Assembly: GCA_947495575.1 (NCBI GenBank)
Contig: CANLZL010000012.1
Location: forward strand, 1 to 43,229
DNA from: an uncultured Nioella sp.
Lineage (GTDB): Bacteria > Pseudomonadota > Alphaproteobacteria > Rhodobacterales > Rhodobacteraceae
Length of the DNA: 43,229 bases
Direction of reading: 5' to 3'
A program made the position numbers and the translations under genes. The notes beneath the pieces were generated by a model, which did not search any database, was not told the origin of the DNA, and saw only the letters and a list, made by a program, of their open reading frames with translations. Of this stretch, positions 34,389 through 41,031 are shown one piece after another (position 1 is the first letter of the stretch; each line of letters begins with the position of its first letter).

Positions 34389-35225
34389 TCAGTAATGCAG
34401 AATATCGTATTTGTAGCGGCGCAAAAAAACGAGACCAAGGGCAAGGGGTATCAGGGCGCAGAGCAAAACAAAGACAATATCAACATACTCAGCATGATAA
34501 TAAGGATAGAAGGCAGACCGGCTGATGCCCACCACGTGGACCAACGGGTTATATTCCAACCAATCACGGTAGGGCTGGGGAATAAGGTCATGCAAAAAGA
34601 TCACTCCCGAGATCAGCACAAGTGGGCGTGTGACAATCCCCCAAACCTGTTGCCAGACCGGCAACATCGACCTGAGAAAACAATTCAATGTGCCAGTTCC
34701 CAGACCCAAGAGTGCCGCCAGAGCAAAAGCCAACAAAAGATTACCAAAATCCAAAGAGACACGCGTGTCGAAAGCAAAAATAATAAAGGCAAAAACAATG
34801 AAGCTGACCATGATTTGCGTCACGAGCGCCAATAAAAACCGCGCAAAAATAGAATCGACATAGGTCACACTAGGATAGGCAAGAAGTTGTCGCGAAAACT
34901 GTATGGATTGCATGACCGCATTGCTCGTTGTCAGAAAAACGAAAAATGGCAAAAGCCCGGTCGCATAATACATTGGAAAGCTCGTGCCGAGCGAGGGGCT
35001 ATGAAATCCAACCGAAAAAACCAACGTCAATAGCGCGATCCCCGCCGCTGGCTCCAGAATTGCCCAGATATATCCTCCCGGTGAACGGCCATAGGTCGTG
35101 CTCATCTCACGTAAAATCAGCGCCAAAACCGCACGCAGGGTTGCAGCTTTGCGTGAGCGGGCATGTAGAGATCTCAGGCGCGCCGAAGACGGAATTTGAG
35201 GTGTTTCTGTTTGGGACATCATCAC
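34389..35225 (-). CDS. kpsM: Capsule-type ABC transporter permease (KpsM family)
   Basis: 278 aa, six or so hydrophobic segments (about residues 45-70, 85-105, 120-145, 150-170, 180-200, 250-270). LREMSTTYGRSPGGYIWAILEP near residues 37-58 is a strong KpsM/BexB/CtrC signature. It forms the inner-membrane channel with KpsT (36670-37326). Three possible starts (GTG 35225, ATG 35222, ATG 35219) lie in a row, none with a clear ribosome site. Unusually, the gene is divergent from kpsE-kpsT rather than next to kpsT. Confidence 0.9.
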   Translation of the reverse strand: MMMSQTETPQIPSSARLRSLHARSRKAATLRAVLALILREMSTTYGRSPGGYIWAILEPAAGIALLTLVFSVGFHSPSLGTSFPMYYATGLLPFFVFLTTSNAVMQSIQFSRQLLAYPSVTYVDSIFARFLLALVTQIMVSFIVFAFIIFAFDTRVSLDFGNLLLAFALAALLGLGTGTLNCFLRSMLPVWQQVWGIVTRPLVLISGVIFLHDLIPQPYRDWLEYNPLVHVVGISRSAFYPYYHAEYVDIVFVLLCALIPLALGLVFLRRYKYDILHY

Positions 35226-35307
35226 AAGGAAGCTAGAAAACTACGTCGCCTTTATGTAGCACGAATAGAATAGGTACAAATCATTCAAATAGCCGAGGCC
35301 ACCAGCT
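35226..35307. promoter_or_regulatory. Divergent kpsM / kpsE promoter region
   Basis: Only 82 bp separate the permease gene (-) from the co-polymerase gene (+), so promoters for both must overlap here, which would allow coordinated control of the transporter. AT-rich words such as TAGAAT near 35265 may be -10 elements, but no complete promoter is clear. Confidence 0.4.
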
Positions 35308-36654
35308 GTGCCCAATACCATGCGCCCCACCACGCAAACCGAACAGGACGATGAATCCCTGACCCCTGCACAGGAGGAAAGAAAGGCAAACAGAATCGTC
35401 GAACGACAGAAAGCGCGCCGGGATGCGCGGAATTCGGGGTTGGGACCAGAAGAAGCCGCCGCAGTCGTTGCTTCGAAAGAGATCAGCAGCACCCAGGCAG
35501 CGGACGTGGTCGACCCTACTCCCTCTCCGCTTCCACCGCCTGTTTCACCGGCGCGACCGCGCAAACGTCATTGGGTCGTTCTCATCTCATTCTTCCTGTT
35601 TGTGTTCATCCCTTCTGTACTGACCGGTTGGTATCTCTATGCCCGGGCCGCCGATCAATTTGCTTCAACCATCGGGTTTTCAGTACGCACCGAAGAAGCA
35701 GGATCAGCAATTGAGCTTTTGGGAGGCATCACCGAATTGTCGGGGTCCAGCTCTTCCGACACAGATATTCTTTACGAGTTTCTGCAAAGCCAAGAATTGG
35801 TGCGCCTCATTGACGAGGAATTGGATCTGCGGACAATCTGGGCACGCGCAGACCCAGATATCGACCCGTTTTTTGCATATCACCCCCCCGGCACGATTGA
35901 GGATCTTACCCGCCACTGGGGCAGAATGGTGCGGATTTTCTACGACAGCAGTACGGGGTTGATAGAATTGCGGGTTCTCGCCTTTGACCCCAATGATGCA
36001 CAGGATATATCGAGCGCCATTTTCCGCCAAAGCAGCGCCATGATTAATGAGCTGTCAGCCATCGCCAGAGAGGATGCCGTCGGCTATGCTCGGGATGAAT
36101 TGGATATGTCACTGAACCGTCTGGCAGAGGCTCGTGTCGCCCTTGCAGAATGGCGCAATACCAACCAAACAGTTGACCCCACGGCCGATACAGCGGGTCA
36201 GGTGGGGCTTGTCACCAGCCTGCAAACACAGTTGGCCGATGCTCTAATTGAGCTTGATCTCCTTCGCGAAACCACGCGTGAAAACGACCCGCGGGTTTCT
36301 CAGGCCGAGCGGCTCATCGAGGTTATTGAAACGCGCATTGAAGCCGAACGGGAAGTGCTGGGCACCACCGGCTCTGGTCAAGCTTTTGCCGATTTGGTCG
36401 GGGAATATGAGCGCCTGATTGTTGACCTGGAATTTGCACAGCAATCCTACACGGCTTCTCTGGGCGCCTTTCATGCCGCCAATAACGAGGCACAGCGCCA
36501 AAGCCGCTATCTTGCTGCCCATATCAGCCCTACTCTGGCCGAACGCGCTGAATATCCCGACCGTCCAATGCGCCTGGGGCTCATCACGCTCTTTTTGTTC
36601 CTGGGGTGGAGTATTCTGGCTCTCGTCGCCTACAGCCTGAAGGATCGGCGCTAA
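35308..36654 (+). CDS. kpsE: Capsule export inner-membrane protein (KpsE/BexC/CtrB family)
   Basis: 448 aa. A charged, Pro-rich cytoplasmic N-terminus (~85 residues, with PTPSPLPPPVSP) precedes the first membrane segment (about 88-111). The periplasmic domain has FSVRTEEAG..ELLGGITELSGSSSSDTDILYEFLQS, a KpsE-type signature, and long heptad-rich helices (about 245-400). The second membrane segment is at 423-444. It bridges the ABC transporter and the outer-membrane exporter. Start GTG 35308 (CGAGG ~10 nt before) or ATG 35320. The N-terminal extension is longer than in E. coli KpsE. Confidence 0.92.
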   Translation: MPNTMRPTTQTEQDDESLTPAQEERKANRIVERQKARRDARNSGLGPEEAAAVVASKEISSTQAADVVDPTPSPLPPPVSPARPRKRHWVVLISFFLFVFIPSVLTGWYLYARAADQFASTIGFSVRTEEAGSAIELLGGITELSGSSSSDTDILYEFLQSQELVRLIDEELDLRTIWARADPDIDPFFAYHPPGTIEDLTRHWGRMVRIFYDSSTGLIELRVLAFDPNDAQDISSAIFRQSSAMINELSAIAREDAVGYARDELDMSLNRLAEARVALAEWRNTNQTVDPTADTAGQVGLVTSLQTQLADALIELDLLRETTRENDPRVSQAERLIEVIETRIEAEREVLGTTGSGQAFADLVGEYERLIVDLEFAQQSYTASLGAFHAANNEAQRQSRYLAAHISPTLAERAEYPDRPMRLGLITLFLFLGWSILALVAYSLKDRR

Positions 36655-36669
36655 GCCGGGACATGCGCC

Positions 36670-37326
36670 ATGATTGAAATTCGAAACCTTCGAAAGGAAT
36701 TCACCGTCAACGGCCAGAGAAAAGTGGTGATCGCGGATATGAACCTGCATATCCCGGATAATATCTCTGTTGCGCTTCTCGGGCGCAATGGCGCTGGAAA
36801 ATCAACCTTGCTGCAAATCCTAGCCGGGACAATGGATCCGACTTCGGGCGAGGTGCTGGCCTCTGGAAGAATTTCCTGGCCTGTCGGCTTTGCCGGATCT
36901 TTCCATCCAGATTTGACCGGCGCTCAGAATACAAAATTCATTGCCCGGATTTACGGCGTCGATACCGTGGAATTATCTCAATTTGTGGAAGATTTTTCCA
37001 AGCTGGGTGCAAGTTACCATATGCCGTTTCGCAGTTATTCTTCCGGGATGCGGTCACGCCTGTCTTTTGGTGTATCCATGGGGATTCCCTTTGATACCTA
37101 TCTGGTCGACGAGGTCACCTCGGTAGGTGATGCAGCCTTCAAGAAAAGCAGCAGCCAACTGTTTCTGGACAGAATGCGAAATGCCGGGTCTTTTGTCGTG
37201 TCCCACTCTATGCGCCAGATTCGGGAGCTTTGTGATGTCGGTATTGTCATGGAGAACGGACGCGCCAGCTATTACGACGACCTCGAAGAGGCCATCGCCC
37301 ATCACCTGCATAATATGGAAAACTGA
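36670..37326 (+). CDS. kpsT: Capsule-type ABC transporter ATPase (KpsT family)
   Basis: 218 aa, the short capsule form without the carbohydrate-binding extension of O-antigen Wzt proteins. Walker A is GRNGAGKST (38-46), the signature motif YSSGMRSRL near residue 125, and Walker B YLVDEVTSVGD with Asp147 and Glu148. It powers polysaccharide export with KpsM. The gene is 15 bp after kpsE on the same strand and converges with the RTX gene 18 bp on. Confidence 0.95.
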   Translation: MIEIRNLRKEFTVNGQRKVVIADMNLHIPDNISVALLGRNGAGKSTLLQILAGTMDPTSGEVLASGRISWPVGFAGSFHPDLTGAQNTKFIARIYGVDTVELSQFVEDFSKLGASYHMPFRSYSSGMRSRLSFGVSMGIPFDTYLVDEVTSVGDAAFKKSSSQLFLDRMRNAGSFVVSHSMRQIRELCDVGIVMENGRASYYDDLEEAIAHHLHNMEN

Positions 37327-37344
37327 TCCACCGGTCGGCACCGC

Positions 37345-39654
37345 TCAGAAGATGATCATGTCATCCGGCAGAGATTGTAGGTCCTGGATGCCCTGCAAAG
37401 TGATGGTTGTGCCATCATCAAATTCCAACACCGCATTGTTTCCCTCGATCCGGCCATATTGCTGGATCACCTGGCTTTTGCTCAATGTACCGGTCCAGAG
37501 CGCATCATCGAGATAGAGGGAATCCTGGTTATCGGTAAAATCCGCGACCAGATCAGACCCGCCATTCACGGTAAAAACAAAACTGTCTCTGTGCTGCCCG
37601 CCGGTCAGAATGTCGTCACCGCTGCCGCCTTCCAGCCAATCATGGCCTTCCTGGCCGCGCAGCGTATCGTTACCGGCATCGCCATAAAGCGTATCGGAGT
37701 GGTTACCCCCCGCGACCAGGTCATTTCCGGACCCGCCATAAAGCGTGTCATTGCCCGGCCCCCCTCGGATTACATCATTCCCTGCACCGCCCTGCCCAAA
37801 ATCATTTCCGGTCATGGCCTCAAGCGTGTCATTGCCAGCCTGACCAAACAAATCATCATCGCGGGACCCGCCATGCAGGCTGTCATCGCCATTTCCGCCG
37901 TAAAGCGTGTCATCATGCCAGGAACCGTAGAGGGAATCGTCGCCGTCACCGCCGTAAAGTGTGTCGTTTTCGGATTGGCCATGTAATTCGTCATTGCCGG
38001 CATCGCCATACATCCGGTCGGCCCCCATCCCCCCCAGAAGCAGGTCATTGTCATCCTCGCCGGACAGCACGTCGTTTCCCGACCGTCCAATCAACAGGTT
38101 TGCGCCCCAGTTGCCGGTCAGATTATCCGCACCGTGGGTGCCATAGAAATTGGCGGGCAACTCAGGGGAGCTGACAGGGACCCGCGACAGGTTAATCAAC
38201 CCGGGACGCAAAATCTGGGATTGTGACAGCGGCTCACCCGAACTGGAGTAAATCCGAAGCTCTTCCCCATTATAAATCAACCGGGCGCCATAGCTGGTCT
38301 GCTGAAAGGTGAGTTGCCAGATATTGCGCAACATAGTCCAGGCTGACAGGTCGATCAGGTCCTGGTTGGGGTTGAAGTCACGGATTTCGTCCAGATCATC
38401 ATCGGCGGCCATCACGAAAACATCCTGACCCGCCCCGCCATAGAGCGTATCATGACCGGACCCATCCATAAGGATATCATTGCCGCCGCCGGCCTCTATC
38501 CGATCATTGCCGCCGCGCCCGAACAGTACCTCGCCTTGGTCGCTGCCCATAATCTGGTTGTTCTGATCCGTGCCCAACCGGGTTGCCCCCTGCGGCCCCA
38601 GATCATAGCTCAGCATCGTGACTCCGGTCTCGGTAGCGCTGCCGACAAAAATCTGAAGCTGCCCATCCAGAACCGTGATTGCCAGCGAAGCGACATTTTC
38701 CAGGGTGATCCCGAGATCATCCACGAAGGTCGACAGATGCAAAAGCCGCCCCCCGGGCAGCAATTCGAACAGCGATATGCCATCATCGCTGCCGCCCACG
38801 ACAACAAAAGCGCGATCGCCGACCGTCACGCTGTCCAGCGCTGTCACATTGTCAAATCTGGTATTGAGATCGTCCAGAACATGATCCACGGCGATCAGTT
38901 GACCGTTTGAGGTCATTTTTAGAACACTCAAGGATCCACTGCCCTGGCTGGCAACCACAACGTAGTCTCCATCCGCCAGAGAGGCCATCGACAGGGCAGA
39001 GATATTGGCCACCCCCAGACCTTCATCCGCGCCGGCCTGACCGCGCAGCGTCAGGCTTCCGTTGGCACCAATTGCAAAGCTGCGGATTTCCGTTCCGTCT
39101 GCAGAGACCGCCAATAAAAACGGGTCGCCGCCGCCTTCCACCGTCATCAGATAAGAGATTCCATCCGGCACAGACGGCGTTCCAAGCGGTTGCAGCGTCC
39201 CGCCGGACTGCACCCGACAGACCTGCACTTGGGATGGGTCGGTGCTGTCAAATCCATAAAGATAGGTGTCTGCACCCCTCTCGACCCGGACTAGAACATC
39301 CAGCCCCTCTGACGGCGTGCCAAGTGTGGTTGCAGGACCCGTCAACTGTCCTTGTCCGTTGACTTCATACAGAAGCGGGATCGCGCCCTGTGGCCCAAGG
39401 ATAACCGCGCAATCCACGCCAGCTATTTCCATCAGCGCCAATTGTTCGGAATCTCCACCAATGCCCTGGTGATCCATCAATTGTACCGACCCATCGGCGG
39501 AGATTGAAAAGACCGAGACAGCCGCCCCTGAACGGCTGGTCGCATAAAGCAACACGTCACCATCTTCGGTCACCACGGCATCTATATCTGTTACGCCTGT
39601 CAAAAAGTCCGTCCCGCTGCGCTCCAGCAACGTGACATAGTCCAGATGTGGCAC
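37345..39654 (-). CDS. Large RTX protein with propeller-like N-terminal half
   Basis: 769 aa from a GTG at 39654 (AAGGGG 7 nt upstream). Residues ~1-355 are made of repeated beta-rich units of 45-50 residues (e.g. VSVFSISADGSVQL, IRSFAIGANGSLTL, LSVLKMTSNGQLIA, ISLFELLPGGRLLH), compatible with a beta-propeller. A short RTX block (~365-405) and a long one (~505-700) of GGxGxD nonapeptides follow. The C-terminus (DSLYLDDALWTGTL... DDMIIF) is closely similar to that of the protease at 2763-4892. There is no signal peptide, so type I secretion is expected. I see no protease motif; an extracellular matrix or surface protein is plausible. Confidence 0.88.
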   Translation of the reverse strand: MPHLDYVTLLERSGTDFLTGVTDIDAVVTEDGDVLLYATSRSGAAVSVFSISADGSVQLMDHQGIGGDSEQLALMEIAGVDCAVILGPQGAIPLLYEVNGQGQLTGPATTLGTPSEGLDVLVRVERGADTYLYGFDSTDPSQVQVCRVQSGGTLQPLGTPSVPDGISYLMTVEGGGDPFLLAVSADGTEIRSFAIGANGSLTLRGQAGADEGLGVANISALSMASLADGDYVVVASQGSGSLSVLKMTSNGQLIAVDHVLDDLNTRFDNVTALDSVTVGDRAFVVVGGSDDGISLFELLPGGRLLHLSTFVDDLGITLENVASLAITVLDGQLQIFVGSATETGVTMLSYDLGPQGATRLGTDQNNQIMGSDQGEVLFGRGGNDRIEAGGGNDILMDGSGHDTLYGGAGQDVFVMAADDDLDEIRDFNPNQDLIDLSAWTMLRNIWQLTFQQTSYGARLIYNGEELRIYSSSGEPLSQSQILRPGLINLSRVPVSSPELPANFYGTHGADNLTGNWGANLLIGRSGNDVLSGEDDNDLLLGGMGADRMYGDAGNDELHGQSENDTLYGGDGDDSLYGSWHDDTLYGGNGDDSLHGGSRDDDLFGQAGNDTLEAMTGNDFGQGGAGNDVIRGGPGNDTLYGGSGNDLVAGGNHSDTLYGDAGNDTLRGQEGHDWLEGGSGDDILTGGQHRDSFVFTVNGGSDLVADFTDNQDSLYLDDALWTGTLSKSQVIQQYGRIEGNNAVLEFDDGTTITLQGIQDLQSLPDDMIIF

Positions 39655-39906
39655 CCCAATGCCCCTTCACGCCAGTAGTGCCCCCACCGGCACAACCAAC
39701 ATCGACAACAATCATGATCATGTATCTGAGGATTTGGGGCGCTCCTTGGGCGTTTAAGGAGACTTTAAATAAGTAAAAATGACTCGAATATCAGGGCATA
39801 TTCAATATATTTAACATAGTAATAATTACCGGTGGAAATTCCGTCCTTCACAAAGAAAAACGGCCCCCCTCTCAGGAGGCCGTTCCAACATCCCTTGTAG
39901 CGGGAC
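39655..39906. other. Intergenic region between the RTX gene and the small Thr-tailed gene
   Basis: This 252-bp stretch contains the terminator of the upstream small gene (39857-39886) and an AT-rich segment (about 39760-39835) that probably holds the RTX gene promoter. No further gene is visible. Confidence 0.5.
39857..39886 (-). terminator. Intrinsic terminator of the small Thr-tailed gene
   Basis: On the minus strand AACGGCC and GGCCGTT (39878-39884 and 39859-39865) pair around a 12-nt loop, followed by TTTCTTTG. It starts 22 bp after the stop codon at 39907 and should end the yjb-type transcript before the RTX gene. Confidence 0.75.
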
Positions 39907-40236
39907 TTAGTCGGAAGATCCGGTGGTGGTTGTGGTCGTGGTCGTGGTGTCGTCACCAATCAGAACAACAGCCAAGGCCAGGCCAACACCGCCAGCCACG
40001 GCGCCAGCCGGAACTGCAACAGTGCCCAAACCTGCTGCGGTCGCAGTTGCAGCACCACCTGGCAGCCAGCCAAGAGCTTCTGCTTCAGCTTGCTGTGCTG
40101 CGGTCAGAATGCACTCTGCCGCGGCCAGATCAACGGTTCCGCCCAGTTCGTTGCACTGGTCAACGGTCAGCGCGCTTGCGCCCGTGGCAAAAAGAATGGC
40201 GGCGCCGGTAGCAAAAAGTGTTTTCGAAAGTTTCAT
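39907..40236 (-). CDS. Small exported Thr-tailed protein (YjbE/GfcA-like)
   Basis: 109 aa from the ATG at 40236 (GGAGA 7 nt upstream). Residues 1-22 are a signal peptide ending in GASA. A short polar part with two Cys (VDQC, AAEC) follows, then an Ala/Gly-rich hydrophobic stretch (about 55-90) that could span or associate with a membrane, and a C-terminal run of nine Thr before GSSD. E. coli YjbE and GfcA are small exported proteins with Thr-rich tails encoded beside YjbF/GfcB and YjbH/GfcD. Here the yjbF- and yjbH-like genes lie directly upstream, so I call it a positional and compositional counterpart, not a proven homologue. Confidence 0.75.
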   Translation of the reverse strand: MKLSKTLFATGAAILFATGASALTVDQCNELGGTVDLAAAECILTAAQQAEAEALGWLPGGAATATAAGLGTVAVPAGAVAGGVGLALAVVLIGDDTTTTTTTTTGSSD

Positions 40237-40332
40237 GGGTCTGTCTCCAAGAGAATTTGATTGACGATCTATCATGGGGCGTATGTCAGTTCAATAAATA
40301 GGCAAACGCTTCGGCTAAAAATTGCGACTGTG

Positions 40333-41031
40333 CTAATTTATCACGCGTTCCAGCGCAGCATAGCCTAAATCTGGACCAACCCATTGGCGTGAGCGCCAGA
40401 TAATACCGCCCTGCCCTTGCCAATATGTGTTTTCAAAGACCGGACGGTCCTGTCCATTGACTTGGCAACGTTCCTGAAACCGAGTTGTCATGTATTGGCG
40501 ACCCAAAATCACGACGTTTTCCGCACCTTCTTGTGTCAGCTGACAATAGAGCCGCCGGACAACCAATTGATTCTCTCCATCCAAGCCGCGATGGAGGCGC
40601 GAATATTCCACTGCCTCATGCCCCGAGGCCAAGGCGCGTTCTAGCGGCGCGGTTTCCAGACTGTAGAGGTCAAAGCTAAAACCCCGCGTATTGCGCAGTG
40701 CGCCCCCGGCTGTGCTGATTGTATTGCCATCTAGACTGCGCCACACGGTAACTCCGCGTGTGTTGCGAAATTCCAGCAAACCGACATGTGTGCCCGTGCT
40801 TTCAAACTGCGCCACCAGAACCGGCTGAGTGATACCCGCCTCACGCAGAGACGCCCGCGTGGCTGTGAATCGTGCGGGTTGATCGGGGTTTCGGTTGAAC
40901 AGGCCAGATTGCGTGATCTGGCGAAAGGCCGTTTCAAAAAGGCCCTGATTCTGTTCCGTGCCACCGCTACAGGCGGCCAGACACAAGCATGTCAGGCCAA
41001 GGCCGATCAGACGAACCGCTCGTTTTTTCAT
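40333..41031 (-). CDS. yjbF: YjbF/GfcB-family lipoprotein
   Basis: 232 aa from the ATG at 41031, which overlaps the yjbH stop as ATGA. The signal peptide ends in the lipobox LAAC with Cys21. The body carries FTATRASLREAGITQPVLVAQFE, GVTVWRSLDGNTIS and, near the end, YWQGQGGIIWRSRQWVGPDLGYAALERV, consistent with the YjbF/GfcB family of exopolysaccharide-associated outer-membrane lipoproteins. Its role is in secretion of a group 4-like capsule or exopolysaccharide; the biochemistry is unknown. A 96-bp AT-rich gap separates it from the small Thr-tailed gene, which may have its own promoter. Confidence 0.87.
   Translation of the reverse strand: MKKRAVRLIGLGLTCLCLAACSGGTEQNQGLFETAFRQITQSGLFNRNPDQPARFTATRASLREAGITQPVLVAQFESTGTHVGLLEFRNTRGVTVWRSLDGNTISTAGGALRNTRGFSFDLYSLETAPLERALASGHEAVEYSRLHRGLDGENQLVVRRLYCQLTQEGAENVVILGRQYMTTRFQERCQVNGQDRPVFENTYWQGQGGIIWRSRQWVGPDLGYAALERVIN

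Noticed and set aside
34325-34444. N-terminal extension of ManC
   Set aside because: It overlaps the end of the kpsM-like gene, has no pyrophosphorylase similarity, and the ATG at 34324 gives the standard length and a good ribosome site.
39923-39950. Simple-sequence contingency locus in the Thr tail
   Set aside because: The codons are mixed ACC/ACG/ACA with only two exact hexamer copies, so slipped-strand phase variation is unlikely.
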